NCBI GenBank assembly: GCA_963730315.1
Contig: CAVSRD010000014.1
Span: forward strand, 1-51,365
DNA: 51,365 bases
Source of the DNA: VRUE01 sp963730315
Lineage (GTDB): Bacteria; Actinomycetota; Thermoleophilia; Solirubrobacterales; 70-9
Direction of reading: 5' to 3'
Below the pieces are notes generated by a model. The model worked only from the letters and a program-made list of their open reading frames with translations. It searched no databases and had not been told where the DNA came from. Shown piece by piece: positions 32,728 to 40,565 of this stretch (its first letter is position 1; each line of letters starts with the position of its first letter). A program made the position numbers and the translations under genes.

Positions 32728-33711
32728 CTAGTCCTGCTGGAGGCCGAGACCGCGGGCGTGCAGGGTCTCGATCACTTCCTCGATCGACTTCTGGCCGAAG
32801 TTGGGAATCGCGTTCAGCTCCGAGCGGGTTTTGCGGACCAGGTCGCCGACGGTCTGCACGCCGGCGCGCTTCAGGCAGTTGTAGGAGCGCACACCCAGCT
32901 CCAGCTCCTCGATCAGGATCTCGTCGAGGCCGTTGCCGGCCGCGGCCCCAGCCCCGTCGCCGCCGCCCGAGAGGCCGTCGGAAGACAGCAGCCCCGCCGG
33001 CTCGCCTTCGGTCAGCTCTTCAACCCGCTCGGCGTCGGTGAAGATCGCCAGCGTCTTGATCAGGATCTCCGACGCCTCGCGCAGGGCCGCTGCGGGCTCG
33101 ATCGAGCCGTCGGTCTCCAGGTCCAGGCTGAGTTTGTCGAAGTCCGTCCGCTGCCCGACCCGGGCGGTCGCGACCGAGTAGGAGGCGCGGCGGATCGGCG
33201 AGAAGATCGAGTCGATCGGGATCACCCCGATCGGCTGCTCGTCGGACTTGTTCTCTTCGGCCGGCGAGTAGCCGCGGCCGCGGCCGATCGTCAGGTAGAC
33301 CTCGAGCTTGGTTTTTTTCTCCAGCGTCGCGATCGGCGCGCCCGGGTTGAGGATCTCCACGCCGGAGGGGAGGTCGATGTCCTTGGCCTTGATTTCGCCC
33401 GGGCCGGTCGCGACCAGCGGCGCCTCGACCTCGTCGGCGTCCGTGTGCATGCGGACGACGAGGTCCTTCAGGTTGAGGACGATGTCGGTGACGTCCTCCT
33501 TGACGCCGGACACGCTGGAGAACTCGTGCGCGACGCCCTCGATGCGGACGCTGGTGACGGCGGCGCCGCCCAGGGAGGAGAGCAGGACGCGGCGCAGGCT
33601 GTTGCCGAACGTGTAGCCGAAGCCCTTGTCGAGGGGCTCGATAGTGAAGGTTCCGCGGCGGTCGTCCGCCTTCTCTGCGGTGATGCGGGGGACCTGAAAG
33701 TCAGTGGTCAT
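32728..33711 (-). CDS. rpoA: RNA polymerase alpha subunit
   Basis: This 327-residue subunit dimerises to nucleate RNA polymerase assembly. The N-terminal domain has FTIEPLDKGFGYTFGNSLRRVLLSS and the C-terminal DNA/activator-binding domain has LELGVRSYNCLKRAGVQTVGDL and SIEEVIETL. The linker (about residues 235-255, rich in Gly/Ala/Ser) is somewhat longer than usual. It lies between rpsD and rplQ as in the classical alpha operon. The ATG at 33711 is preceded by about 37 bases after rpsD. Confidence 0.97.
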   Translation of the reverse strand: MTTDFQVPRITAEKADDRRGTFTIEPLDKGFGYTFGNSLRRVLLSSLGGAAVTSVRIEGVAHEFSSVSGVKEDVTDIVLNLKDLVVRMHTDADEVEAPLVATGPGEIKAKDIDLPSGVEILNPGAPIATLEKKTKLEVYLTIGRGRGYSPAEENKSDEQPIGVIPIDSIFSPIRRASYSVATARVGQRTDFDKLSLDLETDGSIEPAAALREASEILIKTLAIFTDAERVEELTEGEPAGLLSSDGLSGGGDGAGAAAGNGLDEILIEELELGVRSYNCLKRAGVQTVGDLVRKTRSELNAIPNFGQKSIEEVIETLHARGLGLQQD

Positions 33712-33748
33712 GAATTCCTTGGGTATGCGTGTTCAGAATCGATCCGGA

Positions 33749-34369
33749 CTACTTGGAGTACAGCTCGACGATCAGCTGCTCCTGCACCGGCGCCGAGATC
33801 TCCGCGCGCTCCGGATAGCGCAGGACCTTGGCGGTGAGCGAATCGTGGTCGGCCTGCAGCCATGCCGGCACGGTCGAGACCAGCTCGGTCGCCTTGCGGA
33901 TCGTTTCCGTGGCGGCGGAGCCGGACTTGATCGAGATGACGTCCTCGGGACGAACCTGGTAGGAGGGCACGTCGACCCGGCGCCCGTTGACCATCCAGTG
34001 GCCGTGGCGGACGAGCTGGCGCGCCTGGCGCCGCGAAGCGGCGAAGCCGAGCCGCACGAGCACGTTGTCGAGCCGCGACTCGAGCAGGCGCAGCAGGTTC
34101 TCGCCGGTCACCCCGTCCTGGCGCGAGGCCTTCTCGTAGTAGGCGCGGAACTGGCTCTCGAGCACCTGGTAGTAGCGGCGCGTCTTCTGCTTCTCGCGGA
34201 GCTGCACGCGATACTCGGACTGCCGCATCCTGCCACGGCCGTGCTCGCCGGGCGGGTAGGAGCGGCGCTCGACGCCGCACTTGTCGGTGAAGCAGCGCTC
34301 GCCCTTGAGGAAGAGCTTCTGCCCCTCGCGGCGGCACTGCTTGCACTGGGCCGAGGTGTCGCGAGCCAT
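33749..34369 (-). CDS. rpsD: 30S ribosomal protein S4 (uS4)
   Basis: This 206-residue primary 16S rRNA-binding protein nucleates 30S assembly. An N-terminal zinc motif is present (C-x2-C in CKQCRREG and the second pair in CFTDKC), marking the zinc-binding form. The S4 RNA-binding domain follows (LDNVLVRLGFAASRRQARQLV, then GHWMVNGRRVDVPS). It follows rpsK by five bases. Confidence 0.97.
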   Translation of the reverse strand: MARDTSAQCKQCRREGQKLFLKGERCFTDKCGVERRSYPPGEHGRGRMRQSEYRVQLREKQKTRRYYQVLESQFRAYYEKASRQDGVTGENLLRLLESRLDNVLVRLGFAASRRQARQLVRHGHWMVNGRRVDVPSYQVRPEDVISIKSGSAATETIRKATELVSTVPAWLQADHDSLTAKVLRYPERAEISAPVQEQLIVELYSK

Positions 34370-34374
34370 CGGCG

Positions 34375-34776
34375 CTACACCCGCCGACGCTTCTTCGGCC
34401 GGCAGCCGTTGTGGGCCTGGGGGGAGACGTCCTTGACCGTGGTCACGTCGAGGCCGGCGGCCTGCAGCGAGCGGATCGCGGTCTCGCGACCCGAGCCGGC
34501 GCCCTTGGCGAACACCTCGACCCTTTCCAGGCCGTGCTCCATGCCCTTCTTGGCGGCCGCGTCGGCGGTCACCTGAGCGGCGAACGGCGTCGACTTGCGC
34601 GAGCCCTTGAAGCCGGCCGAGCCGGCCGACTCCCAGGCGATCACGTTGCCCTGGGTGTCGGTCAGGGTGACGATCGTGTTGTTGAAGGAGGTCTTGATGT
34701 GTGCCTGCCCGTAGGCGATGTTCTTCTTCGCCCGGCGGCGGGTGCGCCCTTTGGCGGGTTTTTTCGCTGCAGCCAC
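34375..34776 (-). CDS. rpsK: 30S ribosomal protein S11 (uS11)
   Basis: This 133-residue platform protein has a basic N-terminal tail (KKPAKGRTRRRAKK). The conserved core has AHIKTSFNNTIVTLTD and ends in TTVKDVSPQAHNGCRPKKRRRV, nearly invariant in bacteria. The start is GTG at 34776, ten bases after the rpsM stop. Confidence 0.97.
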   Translation of the reverse strand: MAAAKKPAKGRTRRRAKKNIAYGQAHIKTSFNNTIVTLTDTQGNVIAWESAGSAGFKGSRKSTPFAAQVTADAAAKKGMEHGLERVEVFAKGAGSGRETAIRSLQAAGLDVTTVKDVSPQAHNGCRPKKRRRV

Positions 34777-34786
34777 GAACCCTCGC

Positions 34787-35170
34787 CTATTTCGGCGCCG
34801 GCGCCTTGCGTTTGCCGGCGACGCTCATCCGGCGCGGGCCCTTGCGGCCGCGCGCGTTGGTCTTCGTCCGCTGACCCCGGACCGGCAGGCCGCGGCGATG
34901 GCGCAGGCCCCGGTAGGACCCGATCTCCATCAGGCGTTTGACGTCCTGGGAACGCTCGCGGCGCAGGTCGCCCTCGACCTCGCGCTGCTCGACCGCCTCG
35001 CGCAACTTCACCACCTCGTCCTCGGTCAGATCCTTGACCGCCCTGTCCGGGTCGACCTTCGCCTCCGCGAGGATCTCCCGCGCGGTGGAGCAGCCGATGC
35101 CGAATATGTAGGTGAGGCCGATTTCGGCCCGCTTGTTGACCGGGATGTTGATCCCCGCGATCCGCGCCAC
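34787..35170 (-). CDS. rpsM: 30S ribosomal protein S13 (uS13)
   Basis: This 127-residue head protein contacts tRNA and the subunit bridge. The conserved ARIAGINIPVNKRAEIGLTYIFGIG opening and the C-terminal GLPVRGQRTKTNARGRKGPRR are present. The GTG at 35170 is preferred over the GTG at 35176, because the conserved protein begins there and GGTAGG lies six bases upstream. The rpmJ stop is only six bases away. Confidence 0.95.
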   Translation of the reverse strand: MARIAGINIPVNKRAEIGLTYIFGIGCSTAREILAEAKVDPDRAVKDLTEDEVVKLREAVEQREVEGDLRRERSQDVKRLMEIGSYRGLRHRRGLPVRGQRTKTNARGRKGPRRMSVAGKRKAPAPK

Positions 35171-35176
35171 GTGCAC

Positions 35177-35290
35177 CTACCCCTGTCGCTGCTTGTGGCG
35201 AGGGTTCTGACAGATCACCAAGACCGCGCCGTTGCGGCGGATCACCTTGCACTTTTCGCACATCGGCTTTACGGAAGCTCGGACCTTCAT
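35177..35290 (-). CDS. rpmJ: 50S ribosomal protein L36 (bL36)
   Basis: This 37-residue zinc-ribbon protein has the C-x2-C...C...H motif (CEKCK, VICQNPRHKQRQG), the zinc-containing form. It is the first gene of the alpha part here. In most actinobacteria infA precedes it; here a 131-base non-coding gap precedes it instead. The ATG at 35290 fits the family exactly. Confidence 0.96.
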   Translation of the reverse strand: MKVRASVKPMCEKCKVIRRNGAVLVICQNPRHKQRQG

Positions 35291-35388
35291 CGCTCCGGTG
35301 TTCGTCTCGAATACAGGACTCCCGCTCGCCCCATGAATCGGACAGGCAGGCACAGGCGGCCCACTGGGCCGAACGGGAAAGATAGCAA

Positions 35389-35412
35389 GGGACGGAGCTG
35401 GGCAGCCGTCCC
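35389..35412 (-). terminator. Hairpin downstream of map (possible terminator)
   Basis: GGGACGG (35389-35395) pairs with CCGTCCC (35406-35412) around a 10-base loop, starting ten bases after the map stop. On the minus strand a moderately T-rich stretch (TTGCTATCTTT) follows. It lies in the 131-base map-rpmJ gap, which also contains GGCCCAGTGGGCC (35367-35379). Confidence 0.42.
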
Positions 35413-35421
35413 CAGACGCCG

Positions 35422-36180
35422 CTACTCGTCCTCGTGCCAGGGGGTGAGGATGCGGGGGCCGTCCCCTGTCACGGCGACCGTGAACTCGAAGTGGGCGGCA
35501 AGCGAGCCGTCCTGCGAGTAGACGGCCCACCCGTCGTCTCCCAGCCGGACCAGCGGGCCGCCGGCGGTGACCATCGGCTCGATCGCCAGCACCGTGCCCG
35601 GCTCGAGCATCGGCCCGCGACCGGGCTCGCCGTAGTTGGGGACCTGGGGGTCCTCGTGCATGTCGCGGCCGATCCCGTGCCCGACCAGGTTGCGGATGAT
35701 CGAGAAGCCCTCGATCTCGACCGCCCGCTGGATCGCCGCCGAGACGTCGCTCAGGTGGTTGCCGGGCTGCATCTGCTCGCTGCCGGCGAGAAGTGCCGCC
35801 CTGGTCACCTCGAGCAGCTTGCGCGCCGCGCCGTCGATGCCGCCGATCGGCAGCGTGACCGCCGCATCGGCGACCCAGCCGTCCTTGATCACTCCGACGT
35901 CGATCGAGAGAACGTCGCCGCGCTTCAGCTCGTAGGGCCCGGGAATCCCGTGCACCACCATCGAGTTCGGCGAGGTGCAGATGGAGCCCGGGAAGCCGCG
36001 GTAGCCCTTGAAGGCCGGCTCGGCGCCCTGCGAGCGGATGAACCTCTCCGCCGCCGCGTCCAGCTCCTTGGTGGTGACGCCGGGGCGGGCCTTGGAGGCG
36101 AGGATCCGCAGGCAGCGGACCAGCACGCCGCCGGCGGTCGCCATCTTCTCGATCTGCTCCGGGTTCTTCTTGACGATCAT
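35422..36180 (-). CDS. map: Methionine aminopeptidase (type I)
   Basis: This 252-residue metalloprotease removes the initiator methionine from nascent proteins. Its metal ligands are in the conserved positions (SIDVGVIKDGWVADAA for two Asp, GHGIGRDMHEDP for His, EPMVTAGG for a Glu). It is of the short type without an SH3 zinc domain. The ATG at 36180 is preferred over the TTG at 36189. It lies between adk and rpmJ, as in many bacteria. Confidence 0.95.
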   Translation of the reverse strand: MIVKKNPEQIEKMATAGGVLVRCLRILASKARPGVTTKELDAAAERFIRSQGAEPAFKGYRGFPGSICTSPNSMVVHGIPGPYELKRGDVLSIDVGVIKDGWVADAAVTLPIGGIDGAARKLLEVTRAALLAGSEQMQPGNHLSDVSAAIQRAVEIEGFSIIRNLVGHGIGRDMHEDPQVPNYGEPGRGPMLEPGTVLAIEPMVTAGGPLVRLGDDGWAVYSQDGSLAAHFEFTVAVTGDGPRILTPWHEDE

Positions 36181-36211
36181 CCGGTACAAAGCTAGCCGTC
36201 CCGGCTCGCGA

Positions 36212-36892
36212 TCAGATCGCCTCGTCGGCTTCCAGCTTCAGGGTGGCCAGAGCGCGGCGCAGCTCATCGGCAACCGTGTCCGGGGCGGCTGCGCCGTCGA
36301 TCCGCCGCAGCAGGCTCTGGTGGTCGTAGAACTCGATCAGCGGCTCGGTCTTCTCGTGGTAGGTCTCGAGCCGGTGGCGGATCACCTCCGGCTTGTCGTC
36401 ATCGCGGACGATCAGCTCGCTGCCGTCGATGTCGCAGACGCCCTCCTTCGCCGGCGGGTCGAACTCGACGTGGAAGACGTGGCCGTTCTCGACGCAGGTG
36501 CAACGGCCGCCGAGCCGCCGCATCACCTCCTCGTCGGAGGCATCGATCAGCAGCACCGCGGTCAGCGCCCGGCCCAGCTCGGAGAGCTTCGCCGCCAGCG
36601 CCTCGGCCTGCGGGACGTTGCGCGGGAAGCCGTCGAGGATGAAGCCGTCGGCCGCCTCGACCGAGTCGATACGCTCGCCGATCGCGCCGACGATCACCTG
36701 GTCGGGCACCAGGTCGCCCCGGTCCATGTACTCCCTGGCGGTCTTCCCCAGCTCCGTCTCGTTCCGCACCGCCGCCCGCAGGATGTCCCCGGTCGCGTAG
36801 TAGGGCAGGCGGAGCTCTTCCTGTAGCCGCTCGCCCTGGGTTCCCTTGCCCGAGCCCGGAGGACCCAGGAGCACTAGGTTCAGCTGAGGCAT
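36212..36892 (-). CDS. adk: Adenylate kinase
   Basis: This 226-residue enzyme interconverts ATP + AMP and 2 ADP. The P-loop is GPPGSGKGTQ near the N-terminus, followed by the AMP-binding ATGDILR and the DGFPRN motif. The LID loop reads RCTCVENGHVFH...GVCDIDG; compared with four-cysteine zinc LIDs, two Cys positions hold Asn and Asp, so zinc binding is doubtful or mixed. Its stop and the map start are 31 bases apart. Confidence 0.95.
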   Translation of the reverse strand: MPQLNLVLLGPPGSGKGTQGERLQEELRLPYYATGDILRAAVRNETELGKTAREYMDRGDLVPDQVIVGAIGERIDSVEAADGFILDGFPRNVPQAEALAAKLSELGRALTAVLLIDASDEEVMRRLGGRCTCVENGHVFHVEFDPPAKEGVCDIDGSELIVRDDDKPEVIRHRLETYHEKTEPLIEFYDHQSLLRRIDGAAAPDTVADELRRALATLKLEADEAI

Positions 36893-36902
36893 CGGGCGCA
36901 GC

Positions 36903-38174
36903 CTATTTCAAGAAGCCCTCGTAGTTCCTCATCATCAGCTGCGCCTCGAGCTGCTTCACGGTGTCCAGCGCGACGCCGATCACGATCAGGATCGAGGTGC
37001 CGCCGAAGAAGAAGTTGGCTGAGGTCTGGCTGATCAGGATCGTCGGCAGCGCCGCCACCGCGCCCAGGTAGAGGGCGCCGGGGAACGTCAGCCGCGAGAG
37101 AATCCGGTCGAGGTACTCGGCGGTCGGGCGCCCGGGGCGCACACCCGGGATGAAGCCGCCGTATTTCTTCAAGTTGTCGGCCTGGTCGACCGGGTTGAAG
37201 GTGACCGCGGTGTAGAAGTAGGTGAAGATGATGATGAAGAAGACCTCGCCGACCACGTAGGCCCAGCCGTTGGGGCTGAAGAAAGCGGCGAAGTCGAGCG
37301 CCGCCGGGGTGTTCAGCAGCTGGCCGATCGTCGGCGGGAAGGCCATGATCGAAGCGGCGAAGATCACCGGGATCACCCCGGCCATGTTGACCCGCAGCGG
37401 CAGGTAGGTCGAGCCGCCGGAGGTCATTTTCCGCCCCACTACCCGTTTCGCGTACTGAACCGGGATGCGCCGCTGCCCCTCTTGGACGAAGACGATCGCG
37501 ACGATCACGGCGAGGGCGATGAACGGCATCATCACCACGAACACCTGGTCGGGGTTGGTCCACCATGCCTGGATCCCGCCCGGCAGCCCGGAGACGATCG
37601 AGGCGAAGATCATCAGCGAGATGCCGTTGCCGATGCCCCGCTGGGTGATCAGCTCGCCCAGCCACATCAGCAGGGTGCAGCCGGCCGTCAGGCAGATCAC
37701 GATCAGCAGGATCTTGCCGCCGCTCAGGTTGCCGAGGAAGTTGTTGCCGGCCTGGCTGCCGAAGGAGCGGAAGAGGAAGACGTAGCCGAAGGACTGCCCG
37801 AAGGCCAGCCCCACGGTCAGGTAGCGCGTGTACTGGGTGATCTTCTGCTGCCCGACCTCGCCTTCTTTCTGCAATTTCTCCAGCGACGGCACGACTACGG
37901 TGAGCAGCTGGAGGATGATCGAGGCGGTGATGTAGGGCATGATCCCGAGCGCGAAGAGGGAGAGGCGGGAGAGGCCGCCGCCCGAGAAGAGGTTGAGGAA
38001 GCCGAGGATGTTGCTGCCGGCGAAGTTGCTCGAGAGTTCCTTGACCGCTTCCGCGCTCACCCCCGGTGCGGGGATGTAGGCGCCCAGCCGGTAGAGCAGC
38101 AGCATCGCCGCGGTGAAGGCGAGCTTCTTGCGGATGTCCGCGACGCTGAAAGCGTTCGCGATAGTCCTGAGCAT
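36903..38174 (-). CDS. secY: Preprotein translocase subunit SecY
   Basis: This 423-residue polytopic protein forms the core of the SecYEG channel. About ten hydrophobic segments are visible, with LLLYRLGAYIPAPGV in helix 1, the plug region, and the GIGNGISLMIFASIVSGLP and RRIPVQYAKR motifs. The ATG overlaps the rplO stop by one base (TAATG), indicating translational coupling. Confidence 0.96.
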   Translation of the reverse strand: MLRTIANAFSVADIRKKLAFTAAMLLLYRLGAYIPAPGVSAEAVKELSSNFAGSNILGFLNLFSGGGLSRLSLFALGIMPYITASIILQLLTVVVPSLEKLQKEGEVGQQKITQYTRYLTVGLAFGQSFGYVFLFRSFGSQAGNNFLGNLSGGKILLIVICLTAGCTLLMWLGELITQRGIGNGISLMIFASIVSGLPGGIQAWWTNPDQVFVVMMPFIALAVIVAIVFVQEGQRRIPVQYAKRVVGRKMTSGGSTYLPLRVNMAGVIPVIFAASIMAFPPTIGQLLNTPAALDFAAFFSPNGWAYVVGEVFFIIIFTYFYTAVTFNPVDQADNLKKYGGFIPGVRPGRPTAEYLDRILSRLTFPGALYLGAVAALPTILISQTSANFFFGGTSILIVIGVALDTVKQLEAQLMMRNYEGFLK

Positions 38175-38671
38175 TACGGCTCCAAAGTGTGACAGGAACC
38201 GCCGGCCGCCTCTATCTTCCCCCTGGCGGCGGCGCTGAAGGCGTGCGCGTGAACCTCGAGCTTCTTCGAGATCTCACCCCGGGCCAGCACCTTGACCGGG
38301 TCGGAGCGCTTCGCCAGGCCCTTTTCTTTGAGGGCCGCGGGCGTCACCTCGGCACCGGCGTCGAAGCGCTCCTCGAGCTCGCCGATGTTGACCGGCTGCG
38401 TCGAGGTGCGGAACCTCTCGAACGGCATCGACTTCTTCATGTGCGGCCCGCGCAGCTTCCGCATCCGCATGTGGATCGGGTTCTGGCCACCCTCGTAGCC
38501 GGCCTTGCTCTTCGCCCCGGAGCGCGAGCCGTAGCCTTTCTGCCCCCTTCCGGAGGTCTTCCCCAGCCCGCTTCCCTCGCCGCGCCCAACTCGCCGCCGC
38601 GGCTTGCGCGACCCCGGCTTCGGCTTCAGGTTATGCAGCCCGATCTCCTCTGAGCGGGGTTTCTCAGCCAC
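38174..38671 (-). CDS. rplO: 50S ribosomal protein L15 (uL15)
   Basis: This 165-residue late-assembly protein has the Gly/Arg-rich N-terminus (RKPRRRVGRGEGSGLGKTSGRGQKG) and the SGAKSKAGYEGGQNPIHMRMRKLRG core. It overlaps the upstream rpmD end by eight bases and the secY start by one base. Confidence 0.96.
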   Translation of the reverse strand: MAEKPRSEEIGLHNLKPKPGSRKPRRRVGRGEGSGLGKTSGRGQKGYGSRSGAKSKAGYEGGQNPIHMRMRKLRGPHMKKSMPFERFRTSTQPVNIGELEERFDAGAEVTPAALKEKGLAKRSDPVKVLARGEISKKLEVHAHAFSAAARGKIEAAGGSCHTLEP

Positions 38672-38843
38672 CGCCGACCTCCACCAGGTGGGAGACGGCG
38701 CGAAGCTGCCCCTGAAGCTGGGGCGAGTCCTTGCGCTCCACGGCCTTGCCGATCCGGCCCAGGCCGAGCGCCGCCAGCGTCGCTTTCTGATTCGGCTTGG
38801 ACCCGTTGGCCGACCGAACCTGCTTGATCTTCACCGCCGTCAC
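38664..38843 (-). CDS. rpmD: 50S ribosomal protein L30 (uL30)
   Basis: This 59-residue protein has the classical L30 signature (KIKQVRS...QKATLAALGLGRIGKAVER). It begins with GTG at 38843, overlapping the rpsE stop as GTGA, or at GTG 38834. It ends overlapping rplO. It is too short to stand out as a long open frame but fits the conserved rpsE-rpmD-rplO order. Confidence 0.95.
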   Translation of the reverse strand: MTAVKIKQVRSANGSKPNQKATLAALGLGRIGKAVERKDSPQLQGQLRAVSHLVEVGGG

Positions 38844-39625
38844 GAACCCTCACCCTCCGCCGGCTTCTCCTCCGCTTTCTCCTCCTCGCCTGGGACGCTC
38901 GCCTCGGCGCTTGAAGTCTCGGGGGTGGACGCCTCCTCCGCGGGTGGCGTGGGGGAGGGGGTATCCCCGGAGGAGCGGCGTCCTGTTCCTCGCCCCTCCG
39001 ACTCCGCGAGTGAAGACTCGTCATCCGGCGAGGAGCCCAGCGACGGAGGGGATGCCCCCTCCCCCGCCACGGGACCCGCGGCCGCACCGTTCTTCTTCTG
39101 CACCCCAAGCACCTGCGCAACCGTCAGGCCCCGCAGCTCGGCAACCTCCTCCGGCCGCCGCAGCCGCACCAGCCCGTCCATCGTCGCCTTCACCAGGTTG
39201 ATCGGGTTCTGCGTGCCGATGCTCTTCGTGAGAACGTCGCGAACCCCGCCCAGCTCGAGCACGGCCCGCACCCCGCCGCCGGCGATCACCCCGGTGCCGG
39301 GGCTGGCCGGCCGCAGCACGACGTGGCCGGCGCCATAGCGGCCGACGATCTTGTGGGTCAGGGTCTGACCGTATTTGGGCACGCGGATCAGGCTCTTGCG
39401 GGCGTTCTCGACCGCCTTCTGGATCGCCAGCGGCACCTCGCGCGCCTTGCCGTAGCCGATCCCGACCACGCCCTCTTCGTCGCCGACCGCGACCAGCGCC
39501 GTGAACGAGAACCGCCGCCCGCCCTTGACCACCTTGGCGACGCGGTTGATCTCGATCACCCGCTCTTGGAGGTCGAGCCCGCGCGGGCTGACCGTCTCCA
39601 CGTTCTGCATGTCCATGCCCTTCAT
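38840..39625 (-). CDS. rpsE: 30S ribosomal protein S5 (uS5) with a repeat-encoded C-terminal extension
   Basis: This is the small-subunit protein needed for decoding accuracy. The core (residues about 9-180) has RVAKVVKGGRRFSFTALV, GYGKAREVPLAI and RPASPGTGVIAGGGVRAVLELGGV. About 80 extra residues follow (181-261), rich in Ser, Pro, Glu and Ala and ending EEKPAEGEGS; S5 normally ends near residue 170. Residues about 186-228 are encoded by palindromic element B. Several starts are in frame (TTG 39637, ATG 39625, 39616, 39610); AAGGG seven bases before 39610 makes that one attractive too. The stop overlaps rpmD by four bases. Confidence 0.93.
   Translation of the reverse strand: MKGMDMQNVETVSPRGLDLQERVIEINRVAKVVKGGRRFSFTALVAVGDEEGVVGIGYGKAREVPLAIQKAVENARKSLIRVPKYGQTLTHKIVGRYGAGHVVLRPASPGTGVIAGGGVRAVLELGGVRDVLTKSIGTQNPINLVKATMDGLVRLRRPEEVAELRGLTVAQVLGVQKKNGAAAGPVAGEGASPPSLGSSPDDESSLAESEGRGTGRRSSGDTPSPTPPAEEASTPETSSAEASVPGEEEKAEEKPAEGEGS
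38944..39070. repeat. Palindromic repeat element B (127 bases) inside rpsE
   Basis: The imperfect terminal inverted repeat (38944-38968 with 39048-39070; 22 matching bases, one two-base bulge and one T/C pair) brackets a loop with a CGAGT-GAAG-ACTCG hairpin. Two blocks match element A: 38956-38996 against 32223-32263 (32 of 41 identical, including an identical AGCGGCGTCCT), and 39022-39045 against 32292-32315 (19 of 24, all five differences being transitions). The whole element is read through in the rpsE frame without a stop. Confidence 0.78.
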
Positions 39626-39668
39626 CGGACCGGACAAGGTAGCTGACTGGACGACGAGCGGGGCGCCA

Positions 39669-40022
39669 TCAGAACTTCAGGCCCCCCTCTCGCGCCCCCT
39701 CGGCCAGGGCCTTGACCCGGCCGTGGTACTTGTAGCCGCCGCGGTCGAACACGCAGCTGTCGATCCCGGCCGCCTTGGCTCGCTCGGCGAGCAGCTCGCC
39801 GGCCCGCTTCGCCTGGTCGCTGGCCGACAGCTTTCGCAGCTCCGCCTCGGTCCAGTTGACGGCGGCCAGGGTGCGGCCCTCGCCGTCGTCGACCAGCTGG
39901 GCGAAGACGCCGCGGTTGGAGCGGTAGACGGAGAGGCGCGGACGCTCGGAGCTGCCGACGACGCGGGCGCGAACCCGGCGGCGGCGGCGCAGGCGTGCCT
40001 GTCGCTTGGTGACGACGGTCAT
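39669..40022 (-). CDS. rplR: 50S ribosomal protein L18 (uL18)
   Basis: This 117-residue 5S rRNA-binding protein has an Arg-rich N-terminus (RLRRRRRVRARV). The RPRLSVYRSNRGVFAQLVDD core and GGYKYHGRVKALAEGAREGGLKF ending are diagnostic. It starts two bases after the rplF stop. A 31-43-base gap then separates it from rpsE. Confidence 0.96.
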   Translation of the reverse strand: MTVVTKRQARLRRRRRVRARVVGSSERPRLSVYRSNRGVFAQLVDDGEGRTLAAVNWTEAELRKLSASDQAKRAGELLAERAKAAGIDSCVFDRGGYKYHGRVKALAEGAREGGLKF

Positions 40023-40024
40023 CG

Positions 40025-40558
40025 CTAGGCCCTCTTCCCGACCTTCCGCATCACGTGCTCGTCGCGGTATCGGATCCCCTTGCCCTTATAGGGCTCGGGC
40101 GGGCGACGCTTGCGGATGTCCGCGGCTACCTGGCCGACCAGCTGCTTGTCGATGCCGCGGACGACGACCTCGGTCGGCTGCGGGACCTCGAACTCGATCC
40201 CCTCAGGCGGTTCGATCGCGACCGGGTGCGAGTAGCCCAGCGCCATCTCCAGGTTCTTGCCCTTCAGCGCGGCGCGGTAGCCCACGCCCTGGATCTCCAG
40301 CCGCTTCTCGAAGCCCTCGGTGACCCCCTCGACCATGTTCGCGATCAGGCTGCGGGTCAGCCCATGCAGGGCGCGGTGCTCGCCGCGGTCGGTCGGTCGC
40401 GAGACGGTGACCGTGCCGTCATCCTGCTCGACCTCGATCGCGGCGGAGACAGCCTGGCTGAGCTCGCCCTTCGGGCCCTTGACGGCGACGCGCCCGGGGG
40501 CGAGCTCGACCGTCACGGCCTCGGGGAGGGGAATCGGCTTTCTTCCGATGCGGCTCAT
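40025..40558 (-). CDS. rplF: 50S ribosomal protein L6 (uL6)
   Basis: This 177-residue protein near the factor-binding site has two L6 domains: MSRIGRKPIPLPEAV opens the first, and the C-terminal signature RKRRPPEPYKGKGIRYRDE is complete. The ATG at 40558 lies seven bases after the rpsH stop; a longer frame upstream is not conserved. Confidence 0.96.
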   Translation of the reverse strand: MSRIGRKPIPLPEAVTVELAPGRVAVKGPKGELSQAVSAAIEVEQDDGTVTVSRPTDRGEHRALHGLTRSLIANMVEGVTEGFEKRLEIQGVGYRAALKGKNLEMALGYSHPVAIEPPEGIEFEVPQPTEVVVRGIDKQLVGQVAADIRKRRPPEPYKGKGIRYRDEHVMRKVGKRA

Positions 40559-40565
40559 GTTCGGA

